From assembly GCA_002385465.1 (NCBI GenBank), contig DGDN01000064.1, positions 1-18,925 on the forward strand: a DNA stretch of 18,925 bases, read 5' to 3'. Below the pieces are notes generated by a model. It saw only the letters and a program-made list of their open reading frames with translations. It had not been told where the DNA came from and ran no database searches. This document shows, piece after piece, positions 7,062 to 15,103 of the stretch. Within the stretch, counting starts at the first letter, position 1, and each line of letters begins with the position of its first letter. The DNA is from Candidatus Fermentithermobacillaceae bacterium UBA3951. GTDB taxonomy: Bacteria > Bacillota > Sulfobacillia > Fermentithermobacillales > Fermentithermobacillaceae. Both the position numbers and the translations under genes were made by a program.

Positions 7062-8063
7062 TCAGTCTCTAACCACCTGCATAAGTCCGTCAATCAGCTC
7101 ATCAATTCCCTGCCCGTTCAAGGCCGAAATGAGGTACACTGGCATCTTGGCGACCTTACGTAGTGAATCCATGATCTCCGCGAGCCGTGCCTCCGAGTCT
7201 ACAAGGTCTATCTTATTGACGGCCAGAAGGTTCACCTTGTCCTTCATACTTTCGCTGTAGGCCATCACTTCACGCCGTACGGCCAGAAAATCGCTCACTG
7301 GATCGGACAGAGAACCCGTAGCATCGACAACATATAGTAAGACTGAAGTGCGCTCTATGTGCCTAAGAAACTCATGGCCCAGACCCTTTCCCTGGCTGGC
7401 TCCTTCGATGAGCCCCGGGATGTCGGCGACAACGAGCTTCTCGATGCCTCTTGTGACGACTCCCAGGTGAGGTGTGAGAGTAGTGAAAGGATACGGTCCA
7501 ACTTCGGGGACTGCATTGGATATCGCTCGAAGGAGAGTTGACTTGCCTGCATTGGGGAAACCCACTAGCCCCACGTCGGCGATTGACCTTAGCTCAAGTT
7601 CGATGCGTCTTTCTTCGCCGGGCCTGCCTTCCTCAAACCTCCGGGGGGCCCTATCGGTGGAAGTCGCGAAACGCGCGTTGCCCCGGCCGCCCTTGCCGCC
7701 TCTCGCGACAACGGCTTCCGCGCCGATTTCGATGAGGTCTGCGATCAGCTCCCCGGTATCGGCGTCACGCACAGTGGTGCCAGGCGGTATTCTAACAATG
7801 AGGTCGTCGCCTCTCTTGCCGGCCCTCATATCTCCCATGCCGTTCCGGCCGTTCTTGGCTTTGAGGTTCGGCCTGTAGCGGAAGTCGTACAGGGTGTTCA
7901 TCCCCGAGTCCACCCTCAGGATGACGTCTCCCCCATCGCCACCGTCGCCGCCATTGGGACCACCTCTCGGTATGTACTTCTCCCTGCGAAAAGACACGCA
8001 GCCATCGCCGCCGTCGCCGGCCTTCACGTTCACTACGACCTTATCGATGAACCGCGAAGTCAC
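7062..8063 (-). CDS. obg: GTPase Obg, short form without C-terminal extension
   Basis: Obg is a ribosome-associated GTPase needed for large-subunit maturation and stress control. The 333-residue product has the glycine-rich Obg fold (residues 1-158; note GDGGDGCVSFRREKY and GGPNGGDGGDGGDV) and a G domain with GFPNAGKS (G1), DIPGLIEGA (G3), NKID (G4) and SAL (G5). It stops just after the G domain. Typical Bacillus and Clostridium Obg proteins run to about 425 residues and carry an OCT domain that is absent here. Short Obg proteins are known in other groups, so this is probably real and not a truncation. The stop codon is clean and nadD follows. The GTG start (8061-8063) has GGAGG eight bases upstream. 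Confidence 0.96.
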   Translation of the reverse strand: MTSRFIDKVVVNVKAGDGGDGCVSFRREKYIPRGGPNGGDGGDGGDVILRVDSGMNTLYDFRYRPNLKAKNGRNGMGDMRAGKRGDDLIVRIPPGTTVRDADTGELIADLIEIGAEAVVARGGKGGRGNARFATSTDRAPRRFEEGRPGEERRIELELRSIADVGLVGFPNAGKSTLLRAISNAVPEVGPYPFTTLTPHLGVVTRGIEKLVVADIPGLIEGASQGKGLGHEFLRHIERTSVLLYVVDATGSLSDPVSDFLAVRREVMAYSESMKDKVNLLAVNKIDLVDSEARLAEIMDSLRKVAKMPVYLISALNGQGIDELIDGLMQVVRD

Positions 8064-8095
8064 ACCTCACTCCTCCCGTCCCTAAGAGCGTGAAA

Positions 8096-8117
8096 AGCGG
8101 CGGAGTCTCCCGCCGCT
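8096..8117 (-). terminator. Hairpin terminator between rpmA and obg
   Basis: Eight perfect GC-rich base pairs (AGCGGCGG at 8096-8103 with CCGCCGCT at 8110-8117) enclose a 6-base loop. On the minus strand the stem runs into TTTTCACG. It lies between the L27 stop and the obg start and may end or weaken the rplU-prp-rpmA transcript. The short T run suggests partial read-through into obg. Confidence 0.7.
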
Positions 8118-8144
8118 CATCTCCCCAAGTTATCCGGAAAAAGC

Positions 8145-8474
8145 TCAGTCCCTGCCTCCCGGTACGGCCCCGGCTGCCTCTGCCACCATGTCGGGTACAC
8201 CGGGAAGCACCGACACTATCTTGTCATCCCGGCCTTTGCGGCTGAAGGATACAAAGCCGTCAATCTTCGCGAACAAGGTGTGGTCCTTGCCCATGCCTAC
8301 GTTCTGACCGGGGTGGATCCTGGTGCCCCTCTGACGGACTATGATGCTGCCTGCCGTCACGAACTCACCGTCATAGGTCTTGACGCCGAGCATCTTGGGC
8401 TTGGAGTCACGTCCGTTCCTGGAGCTCCCTACTCCCTTTTTATGAGCAAATAGCTGAAGATCCATGCGCACCAT
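8145..8474 (-). CDS. rpmA: 50S ribosomal protein L27 with cleavable N-terminal extension
   Basis: L27 reaches the peptidyl-transferase centre with its N-terminus. The 109-residue product starts MVRMDLQLFAHKKGVGSS. LQLFA followed by HKKG matches the Firmicutes motif where the protease Prp cuts after the alanine to expose the mature N-terminus. The remaining sequence (GRDSKPKMLGVKTYDGEFV and IIVRQRGTRIHPGQNVGMGK) is classical L27. Start at ATG 8472-8474 is set by AAGGAGG eight bases upstream; an open frame back to 8498 would overlap prp and has no support. It sits 20 bases after prp, in the expected rplU-prp-rpmA order. Confidence 0.97.
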   Translation of the reverse strand: MVRMDLQLFAHKKGVGSSRNGRDSKPKMLGVKTYDGEFVTAGSIIVRQRGTRIHPGQNVGMGKDHTLFAKIDGFVSFSRKGRDDKIVSVLPGVPDMVAEAAGAVPGGRD

Positions 8475-8494
8475 CCGACTTCCCTCCTTACCGT

Positions 8495-8842
8495 TCAACG
8501 CCCAGTATCGTCAATGCTAACCGACTGCGGGTAACTACAAGCAATCGATCTTAGCCCGATTTCGAAAGCTCTCAAGAGGGCCTTGGGCCCCTCCTCGAGG
8601 GCTCTATCCGGCGCGATGCTAACCCGCATGTCGCCTTCGTCAACCTTACAGACCACTTCGTCCTCGCCCAGTATGTCCTGAAGAGCGAACAAGATCGTCT
8701 GGGCTATGGCCGAAACCCCTGCGCATACTATATCGGAACCATACTTCCCGTACCCGGCATGCCCTTCCAGGGCGAAGCCGCAGAGGACTGCGCGACCGGG
8801 ATCCCCGGCCCCTGGCTTACGTAGTAGCCGTGCCCGTAGCAT
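8495..8842 (-). CDS. prp: Ribosomal-processing cysteine protease Prp
   Basis: Prp (YsxB) trims the N-terminal extension of L27 in Firmicutes. The 115-residue protein has the signature GHAGYGKYGSDIVCAGVSAI with the catalytic pair H28 and C40, twelve residues apart as in the Staphylococcus enzyme. The ATG start (8840-8842) lies inside the end of rplU, overlapping it by 26 bases. The nearby GAAGGGA is too close to be an ideal ribosome binding site, so translational coupling to rplU is likely. The start fits the family well, because the N-terminal strand up to GFALEGHAGY aligns with known Prp proteins. Its substrate gene rpmA follows directly, which supports the function strongly. Confidence 0.95.
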   Translation of the reverse strand: MLRARLLRKPGAGDPGRAVLCGFALEGHAGYGKYGSDIVCAGVSAIAQTILFALQDILGEDEVVCKVDEGDMRVSIAPDRALEEGPKALLRAFEIGLRSIACSYPQSVSIDDTGR

Positions 8843-9152
8843 TCCCTTCTACAGAGTCCACTCTGACTTCGGTGAAGTGCTGCCTATGCCCATAGCGCCG
8901 CCTGTAATTCGTCTTCGGTTTGTACTTGAAAACCAGGATCTTTCTTGCCTTGCCCTGGCGAACGATCGTCCCTTTGACGGTGGTCCCTTCCAGATAGGGG
9001 TTGCCCACTCTCAAGCTCCCGTTATCAGAAACGGCCAGCACTTTATCAAAAACGAGGGAATCGCCGCGGGTCCCCGGGAGCTTCTCGACTCTCACTATCT
9101 CTCCGGGAGAGACTTTATACTGCTTCCCGCCTGTCTCAACTATAGCGTACAA
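8817..9152 (-). CDS. rplU: 50S ribosomal protein L21
   Basis: L21 is a primary 23S rRNA-binding protein of the large subunit. The 111-residue sequence begins YAIVETGGKQYKVSPGE and contains KILVFKYKPKTNYRRRYGHRQ, both hallmark segments. The C-terminal tail (VEGNATGTATT) is a little longer than in many homologues. The start is TTG at 9150-9152 with AGGGGG eight bases upstream. It is the first gene of the rplU-prp-rpmA unit and has its own promoter placed at the end of the RNase gene. Its 3' end overlaps prp by 26 bases. Confidence 0.97.
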   Translation of the reverse strand: MYAIVETGGKQYKVSPGEIVRVEKLPGTRGDSLVFDKVLAVSDNGSLRVGNPYLEGTTVKGTIVRQGKARKILVFKYKPKTNYRRRYGHRQHFTEVRVDSVEGNATGTATT

Positions 9153-9195
9153 CGTGGAAACCCCCTACTAACCATAGCTCCAAAGATACCGTTAC

Positions 9196-9225
9196 AGTCT
9201 AGCACGCTGCTCAAAAACATGTCAA
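9196..9225 (-). promoter_or_regulatory. Sigma-A promoter for rplU-prp-rpmA
   Basis: On the minus strand a perfect TTGACA (9225-9220) is followed after 18 bases by TAGACT (9201-9196), matching the -10 consensus at four of six positions. The -35 box overlaps the TGA stop codon of the upstream RNase gene. Transcription would begin near 9189, giving a leader of about 37 bases. Independent expression of the two ribosomal proteins from the RNase operon is a sensible arrangement. Confidence 0.7.
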
Positions 9226-11423
9226 GAAACGATGAGCCGTGCATTGGCGTAGGTGCGGTGGCAGGCAATGACCTCGACCGTAACCTTCTCACCCACCAGT
9301 CCTCCCGCGCCTTCGATGTCGATTACAAACCCCTCTCGCCTGGCTATCCCGTCGGAGGGGTTCTTATCATGGGGTTCTTCTACCAAGACCTCGAGGATAT
9401 CTCCCACGTGGACGGGGATTGCCTTTTCGGCGATCTCCTCCTTTGTGCCAATGGCCTTCACGTTCATCTCCTCGAGGTGCAGGCTTTCGGCACCCCTTAT
9501 GAAGATATTGCGGCCGGTCTCTTTCTCGAGCTCCCTGAGGTTTTGGCCGCCCGGGCCTATGAGATACGAAGCAACGCCGGGGTTCACCTCGACCAAGATG
9601 GCTTCGCAACTGGAGTTGGCCAAGACTCTCCTTATTTCTCTCCGCACCCTGGCGGCAACCGTCTCCTCCGACATCACTGTGCCCTTCCCGCCGCAATAGG
9701 GGCACATTCTCATCATGGTGGCGTCAATGCTCTGACGTACTTTTTTCCTGGTGATCTCAACAAGTCCAAGCCCGGTCAGGCCTACCACCACTGTCTTCGT
9801 GTGGTCTCGCCTTAGCTCTTTTTCCAGTTCCTCGATGAGCTTCTGCCGGTGCGCAGGGACGTCCATGTCGATAAAGTCCACCACGATGATCCCGCCAATG
9901 TCGCGCAGGCGAAGCTGCCTGGCGATCTCCTTGCAGGCTTCGATGTTGATCTTGAACACGGTGTCTGAGAGGTTCTTGTTTCCGACATACCTTCCGGTAT
10001 TGACATCTATGACCGTGAGCGCCTCGGTCTTATCGATGACCAGATAGCCGCCTGACTTAAGCCAGACCTGGCGCTGTAGCGCCTTGTCGATTGCCGCTTC
10101 AACTCCGTAGAGCTGGAAGAGCGGGTACTCTCTGTCCCTGTAGAAGATCACGCGGTCTTTCATCTCGGGAGAAACAGAGTCCAAGAGGTCCAGGATCTTC
10201 CCGTAGGTATGGACGTCGTCCACGAGGAGTCGCGTGGTATTCTGGTTAAGCTCGTCTCTCACCACGCGAAAAACCAGCCCCAGGTCTTGATGGATGAGAG
10301 CAGGCGCCTTGGCCGACCGCGCCCTCTTCTGGACTTTGTCCCACACTTTGAGGAGGAAGTCCAGATCGCGCTTAAGCTCCTCCTCAGACTTTCCTTGAGC
10401 AACGGTGCGGATAATAAGCCCCATATCCTTGGGCTTTATCGACCTCGCGATCTTCCGGAGGCGCTGCCTCTCTTCTTCACCGGTGATCCTGCGGGAGACT
10501 CCGGTGTAGTTCACGGTGGGCATAAGGACCAGGTACCGTCCTGGGAAGGTAACGTGGCGAGTTACGCGGGCCCCCTTGGTCCCTATTGCCTCTTTGACAA
10601 CCTGGACCATGATGTCTTGGCCTTGCTTCACAAGATCGGTAATGCTCCTATTTTTTCTCCTGCTCACCGGGATCTCTTCATCTGAGTCGTCAAGGTTTGG
10701 GGGAAGCAAGGCATCATCAACATAGAGAAAAGCGTTCTTTTCTTCGCCAATGTCTATGAATGCAGCCTGCATACCCGGGAGTACGTTCATCGCGCGCCCG
10801 AGGAATATACTTCCTGCTATCTTTTGACTGCTGGGTCTCTCAACGTAAAACTCGACAACAACACCGTCTTCAACAACCGCCACCCTGGTCTCATCACTTG
10901 CGGCACTCACCAAGATCTCGCGGTTTGGCAGGCGGCTTTCAGCCATGGGCTGGACCGGCCCATTTGCCTTTTTCGAAGGGGCTTTTCTAGACCTTTTGGT
11001 TTTTCGCTTGTTCGGCTTCTCGCTGGGGAGGGGCTCGCCTTCCAAGGACCCGGACTGCTCCTCGTGTCCAATATGAGCCTCCTCTTCATGGGGCTCGTCC
11101 TCGGAGGACGCAGACTGTAGAGGACTCTGAGCGCTACCTTCACCTAAGGCGGGAGCCGCGGGCTCCGGCGGCTCTCCATTTTCATCGAAATCCTCCGTTA
11201 TCGGGAGACTCAGTCGTTCCCCCTTCTGGCGAGGTGAACGTTTCCGGGTGTATCTCCTGGAAGAGCGCTTTTTTCGGGAAGACGCCTTCCTCTCACTCGT
11301 CCCATTCCCCGGCTCTTCCAAATCCGGGGCGTGTCCCGGTCGTTCGTCTAAAGACTCACTGTGTGATTCATCGGAAGGCCCGTTCTTGGGCCGTTTCCTC
11401 GGATCGTCCAAAGAGTTACTCAA
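9222..11423 (-). CDS. rng: Ribonuclease E/G family endoribonuclease with long N-terminal extension and C-terminal TRAM-like domain
   Basis: This 733-residue protein is a 5'-end-sensing endoribonuclease for rRNA and mRNA processing. Residues 1 to about 165 are low-complexity, with alternating basic stretches (RKKRSSRRYTRKR, KRKTKRSRKAPSKK) and acidic stretches, probably disordered. Then come an S1/5'-sensor region (about 195-300), the DNase I-like domain with metal-binding aspartates in VIDVNTG (about 475) and VVDFIDMD (about 515), the zinc-link CPYCGGKG (about 573), a small domain with a KH-like GPGG loop (about 625), and a C-terminal segment resembling TRAM (about 665-733). TTG at 11421-11423, nine bases after GAAGGA, is preferred; TTG at 11444 would add seven residues. 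The 5' end overlaps the DUF2344 gene by 8 bases. Confidence 0.94.
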   Translation of the reverse strand: MSNSLDDPRKRPKNGPSDESHSESLDERPGHAPDLEEPGNGTSERKASSRKKRSSRRYTRKRSPRQKGERLSLPITEDFDENGEPPEPAAPALGEGSAQSPLQSASSEDEPHEEEAHIGHEEQSGSLEGEPLPSEKPNKRKTKRSRKAPSKKANGPVQPMAESRLPNREILVSAASDETRVAVVEDGVVVEFYVERPSSQKIAGSIFLGRAMNVLPGMQAAFIDIGEEKNAFLYVDDALLPPNLDDSDEEIPVSRRKNRSITDLVKQGQDIMVQVVKEAIGTKGARVTRHVTFPGRYLVLMPTVNYTGVSRRITGEEERQRLRKIARSIKPKDMGLIIRTVAQGKSEEELKRDLDFLLKVWDKVQKRARSAKAPALIHQDLGLVFRVVRDELNQNTTRLLVDDVHTYGKILDLLDSVSPEMKDRVIFYRDREYPLFQLYGVEAAIDKALQRQVWLKSGGYLVIDKTEALTVIDVNTGRYVGNKNLSDTVFKINIEACKEIARQLRLRDIGGIIVVDFIDMDVPAHRQKLIEELEKELRRDHTKTVVVGLTGLGLVEITRKKVRQSIDATMMRMCPYCGGKGTVMSEETVAARVRREIRRVLANSSCEAILVEVNPGVASYLIGPGGQNLRELEKETGRNIFIRGAESLHLEEMNVKAIGTKEEIAEKAIPVHVGDILEVLVEEPHDKNPSDGIARREGFVIDIEGAGGLVGEKVTVEVIACHRTYANARLIVS

Positions 11424-12069
11424 ATATGATCTTCCTTCTGTCAATAATGGCTTCTCTGGGATCGACGTCTAAATCGAACTCCCCCAGAGAGGAAAGCACC
11501 CATTGCGGGCGTACCGTGCGTCCCTTGTCGTGGGCAATGGCCATGTCCAAGACCACGCGATCCACCCCGGCCTCCTCGGGTTCTCCGACCCCGAGTACAA
11601 ACGGCCTGAGGTCTACCCTTTTCACCTCTTTGGGACGTACTACATCGAAAAATACTTGCCGCGCCTTGAGAAACCCATTCAACGCATGCCTTACGGCTTC
11701 GATCTTCACTCCCTCCACGTCCACCGAATAGAGAGACGCCCGCACAATCTCTTCAAACGGCGCTTCGCCGTCCCCGATAGGGTACAGCTCGTGAAGAGCA
11801 AAACCCTCGGGCAGCGAAGAAGCGAGTGCCCGTGCAAGCGCCCCGACATCAGGACGTCCTCGAAGACTTGCGTCGAAATACTCCCTCATCCCGGCCACAC
11901 CGACCGGAAGTGGCGCATAAACCGAAATCCTGGGTTTCGGTGAAAATCCTTGAGACATCTCGAGCGGCCATTTGGCCCGCCTCAAAGCAAGCCGGATGCA
12001 CCGACTGACATCCAAATGCCCCAAAAACCTAACCTTATCTCCTTTTTCATATACGGCGCGGACTTTCAT
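11416..12069 (-). CDS. DUF2344 (TIGR03936) radical SAM-linked protein
   Basis: This 217-residue protein belongs to the family found beside, or fused to, TIGR03960 radical SAM proteins in Firmicutes and related phyla. It is recognisable by its start (MKVRAVYEKGDKVRFLGHLD) and by KWPLEMSQGFSPKPRISVYAPLPVGV. No biochemical role is established that I can name. The constant pairing suggests the two act together, perhaps on RNA given the RNase and ribosomal neighbours, but that is inference. ATG at 12067-12069 follows AAGGTGA, and only three bases separate it from the radical SAM stop codon, so the two are surely co-transcribed. Its end overlaps the RNase gene. Confidence 0.9.
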   Translation of the reverse strand: MKVRAVYEKGDKVRFLGHLDVSRCIRLALRRAKWPLEMSQGFSPKPRISVYAPLPVGVAGMREYFDASLRGRPDVGALARALASSLPEGFALHELYPIGDGEAPFEEIVRASLYSVDVEGVKIEAVRHALNGFLKARQVFFDVVRPKEVKRVDLRPFVLGVGEPEEAGVDRVVLDMAIAHDKGRTVRPQWVLSSLGEFDLDVDPREAIIDRRKIIFE

Positions 12070-12072
12070 CGG

Positions 12073-14043
12073 TCACCTTCCCGACCACTTCTCATGGGAG
12101 ATCTCGTCTCCGGCCTCAATAGTTTGAGCGTCCGTCTCAGGCGCCCGTTCTTCCGGAGGCGCCTCAAGAGACGGCCCCCTCCTCCCGCCCGCCAGGCGAA
12201 CCGAGACGTTGAAATCGGCGCAGATACCGCACCCCGTACACCGGCCTTCGCGGCAATCCCAGGTCGTAAGCGTCTCCCGAGATTTTTCCCTCTCTTTCCA
12301 GAGAAAAGCCTTGCGCACTCCCGAGCTAAGGTGGTCCCATGGGAAAACCTCTTCTCTGGCGCGTTCTCTGTGGGCGTAAAAAGCGGGATCGATCCCGGTC
12401 TCCCGGAAAGCTTCCGACCATGCCTCGAGCCGCACTTTGTCGGGCCACGCGTCAAACCTGCACCCTTTCCTGAAGGCAGCCTCCAAAGCGGCGCCCAGCC
12501 TCCTATCTCCCCTGGCGAAGACCGCTTCGAGAGCCGAAAGGCCGGCATCGTGATAGCGGAATTCCAAACCGGGGCCTCGCAGGGCACTTCGAAGTAGCCG
12601 CTGACGGCGCCTCAGCTCGTCGGGAATGACCGCCGGCTCCCACTGAAAGGGCGTATGGGGCTTCGGCACAAAGCCCGATACGGACACGACAACTGTCGGC
12701 CGCTTGCCTTTCTTGCGCCCGATCTCACGGATTCGGGAGGCAAGGCGCGCGATATCCAGGACGTCCTCGTCGGTTTCCCCGGGCAGCCCGATCATGAAGT
12801 AGAGCTTTATGTGGGAATATCCCGCCGAAAAGGCGCTCGCCGCTGCCTCCAGGACTTCTTCCTCGGTAACCCTCTTGTTGATGGCATCCCTCATCCGTTG
12901 CGACCCCGCTTCGGGTGCCAGGGTAAGGCCGCTTGTGGCCGATGACCCCAGCATCTCGGCAAGACCCACGGAGAACGAATCAACCCTTAATGAAGGCAGC
13001 GAAACCCGGGCGCCGCAGGGATTCTCCCTGAGGAGACGGCTCACCGTCTCTTTGATGAACCCGTAATCGGCAGAAGAAAGGGAGACCAGCGACACCTCGT
13101 CGTACCCCGAATGTTTGAGGATGTCCCGGACAAGCCTATCCACTGTCTCGGGCTCCCGTTCCCTGACAGGACGGTAGAGCATCCCGGCCTGACAGAACCG
13201 GCACCCCTGAGTGCACCCGCGGAATATCTCAACCATCCCCCTGTCGTGGATAGGCGGGATGAGCGGGATAAATGGCTTGTCAGGATAGGGCGCGTCGTCA
13301 AGCGATCTAAGCACTCGCCTGCGCACGACGTGAGGAGGCCTGAACCCTTCAAAGTCTCTCGGGACTGCCCTGGCACCGGCTTCATCATACACCACGTCGT
13401 AGAGGGACGGCACGTAAACGCCGTCTAATCCGGCAAGCCTCTTGAGAAGCTCTACGCGCGAGCCCCTCTCCTTCTTCCACTCCCTGTACACCCGAACAAT
13501 GTCGACGGCCAGTTCCTCTCCGTCACCCAGAGCGAAGGCGTCCACGAAATCGGCAAGAGGCTCCGGAGCCATGGCACAAGGACCGCCCGCGATAACAAGG
13601 GGATGACCGTCTCCCCTGTCTTCCGACCGGAGGGGGATACCTCCCAAATCCAGCATGGCGAGGATATTGGTGTAGGTGAGTTCATACTGGAGCGAGAAAC
13701 CTATGATGTCAAAGCTTCCGAGAGGCGCCCGGCTTTCTATAGAAAAAAGAGGCCACCCTTTATCACGGAGAAGCTCCTCCATATCCGTCCAGGGCATGTA
13801 GACACGCTCGCAAGCTACGAAGTCCAAGGAATTCAGGACAGAATAGAGGATAAGCGACCCGAGGTGGCTCACTCCAACCTCATACACATCGGGAAAGGCC
13901 AAGGCAAATGTAACATCCACGGAAGCCAAGTCCTTCCGGACGGCTCCCACTTCCCCGCCTATATATCTCGCAGGTTTCTCAACCTTGCCCAGCTGGCGTT
14001 TAAGGTCATCCCACGACGGACCCACAAATCTTACGTCTTGCAA
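12073..14043 (-). CDS. TIGR03960 family radical SAM protein with B12-binding-like N-terminus
   Basis: This 656-residue protein has an N-terminal Rossmann-like region resembling B12-binding domains (about residues 40-200, starting after RYIGGEVGAV). A radical SAM core follows, with the CxxxCxxC iron-sulfur motif in RGCTQGCRFCQAG (about residue 280), and then a C-terminal cysteine cluster, CREGRCTGCGIC (about 597-608), that may bind another cluster. Its pairing with the DUF2344 gene three bases downstream is the standard context. The reaction is not known. The TTG start at 14041-14043 has only a distant AGGA upstream, so the exact start is less sure. A TATAAT box at 14108-14113 may give it its own transcript. 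Confidence 0.93.
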   Translation of the reverse strand: MQDVRFVGPSWDDLKRQLGKVEKPARYIGGEVGAVRKDLASVDVTFALAFPDVYEVGVSHLGSLILYSVLNSLDFVACERVYMPWTDMEELLRDKGWPLFSIESRAPLGSFDIIGFSLQYELTYTNILAMLDLGGIPLRSEDRGDGHPLVIAGGPCAMAPEPLADFVDAFALGDGEELAVDIVRVYREWKKERGSRVELLKRLAGLDGVYVPSLYDVVYDEAGARAVPRDFEGFRPPHVVRRRVLRSLDDAPYPDKPFIPLIPPIHDRGMVEIFRGCTQGCRFCQAGMLYRPVREREPETVDRLVRDILKHSGYDEVSLVSLSSADYGFIKETVSRLLRENPCGARVSLPSLRVDSFSVGLAEMLGSSATSGLTLAPEAGSQRMRDAINKRVTEEEVLEAAASAFSAGYSHIKLYFMIGLPGETDEDVLDIARLASRIREIGRKKGKRPTVVVSVSGFVPKPHTPFQWEPAVIPDELRRRQRLLRSALRGPGLEFRYHDAGLSALEAVFARGDRRLGAALEAAFRKGCRFDAWPDKVRLEAWSEAFRETGIDPAFYAHRERAREEVFPWDHLSSGVRKAFLWKEREKSRETLTTWDCREGRCTGCGICADFNVSVRLAGGRRGPSLEAPPEERAPETDAQTIEAGDEISHEKWSGR

Positions 14044-14107
14044 TGAATGCGGCCAATCCTCTCAGTGCGCTTTGAGCCCCTACTCGAGGCGAGAGCTCTC
14101 TACATGA

Positions 14108-14113
14108 ATTATA
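14108..14113 (-). promoter_or_regulatory. Possible -10 box upstream of the radical SAM gene
   Basis: A perfect TATAAT on the minus strand (14113-14108) lies 65 bases before the radical SAM start codon, in the 112-base gap after the M50 gene. No good -35 box is found 16 to 18 bases upstream, so the call rests on the -10 alone. Confidence 0.35.
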
Positions 14114-14155
14114 ACCCACGCTCACACCTGAGAGCACGGGCGGCATCCAAGGCCC

Positions 14156-15082
14156 TCATTCGGGATGGGTCCTTTCCCAGATGTCTCTCATGCGAAGGTG
14201 TGTGCCGCCTCCATAGAAGGCTTCCAAGAGCCTCGTCTCTGTGACGCGTCCCAGGACCTTCATGTTCCGGCCTGCCACGAGGATTATGTGATAGCGGGAA
14301 GGCATGAGCTTTGTGACTACTTCTGCCACAGTGGCATCGTGGGGGACCATTATCTCCGCCACGGGCAAGGCACGCCTCTCTCGCAGCCTTTCGCTGCGGT
14401 TTAAGATCTCCATTATGTTTTCTTGAGCCGCACTTTCTCTCTCGTCGGCAGCGCCCCATATGATGACCGGGCCGGCAACGGCGAGGACATACCAGCCATA
14501 TCCCGCTGCCAGCCCGGCTAAGCCTAGGACCGTCATGAGGGAACCCGCCACGAGCCCCCAGACGGTCATCTTCCTCGACGCCTCGACATATCCGACTCTA
14601 AGCGCCAGCCTCGACCTCACGAGGCGGCCCCCATCCAAGGGGAGGCACGGTATCATGTTGATGAGGAAGAAACCCAGATTGACTTTCACCAAGAGATCAA
14701 GGAGCGGGTATGTAGACGGCGTAACAAGGGAACCCGACTGTATGAGTCCTCTCTGGAGAGCCGATGCCACCGACGCCAAGAGACCGCTGTTGAAGGGGCC
14801 CGCGAAAGCCACCACACCGTCGGCATAGGGTGTTAGTTGCCACGAGCGCTCCAACCTGGCAGAGGCCCCGAAAGGCCATATTTCCACTCGCGTGATATCG
14901 GCTCCCATGAAAGAAGCCGCCAGGATGTGGCCCAGTTCGTGGAAGGCGAGGCTACCCGCGAATACCAGAAAATGGAGTCCGAAGCCGGCGAAGACCAGAA
15001 TGAGGGCAGCGAGCAGGAATGTGATGTGAAAGCAGACTCGGGTGTTGCCCAGCCTTGCCACTTGGATGGACACTGCGTCCAA
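14156..15082 (-). CDS. spoIVFB: Site-2-type membrane metalloprotease with CBS-like domain, SpoIVFB-like (M50)
   Basis: SpoIVFB-type proteases cut substrates within the membrane; in Bacillus the substrate is pro-sigma-K in the mother cell. The 308-residue protein has several hydrophobic segments, the zinc motif HELGH (H48, E49, H52), and the third ligand in N142-x-x-P-x-x-PLDGG (D150). This is followed by more membrane segments to about residue 215 and a C-terminal CBS-like regulatory region (about 240-300, from PVAEIMVPHDATV). All catalytic residues are present. The TTG start (15080-15082) has AGGAAGGG just upstream. It follows the M23 gene after 21 bases, the same order as spoIVFA-spoIVFB. 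The pro-sigma-K role is inferred, since sigma factors are not in this window. Confidence 0.9.
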   Translation of the reverse strand: MDAVSIQVARLGNTRVCFHITFLLAALILVFAGFGLHFLVFAGSLAFHELGHILAASFMGADITRVEIWPFGASARLERSWQLTPYADGVVAFAGPFNSGLLASVASALQRGLIQSGSLVTPSTYPLLDLLVKVNLGFFLINMIPCLPLDGGRLVRSRLALRVGYVEASRKMTVWGLVAGSLMTVLGLAGLAAGYGWYVLAVAGPVIIWGAADERESAAQENIMEILNRSERLRERRALPVAEIMVPHDATVAEVVTKLMPSRYHIILVAGRNMKVLGRVTETRLLEAFYGGGTHLRMRDIWERTHPE

Positions 15083-15103
15083 TTCCCTTCCTGAGCCTCC
15101 GGC

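Noticed and set aside
9153..9195. L21 leader regulatory RNA upstream of rplU
   Set aside because: The predicted leader is only about 37 bases, and no convincing stem structure was found in it.
8706..9815. Long plus-strand open frame (369 codons)
   Set aside because: It is antisense to prp, rplU and the end of the RNase gene, all firmly identified on the minus strand, and its translation resembles no protein family I know.
12066..12597. Open frames of 173 to 215 codons on both strands over the radical SAM gene's 3' part
   Set aside because: They are out-of-frame shadows of a GC-rich coding region; the radical SAM frame continues through with its conserved cysteine cluster.
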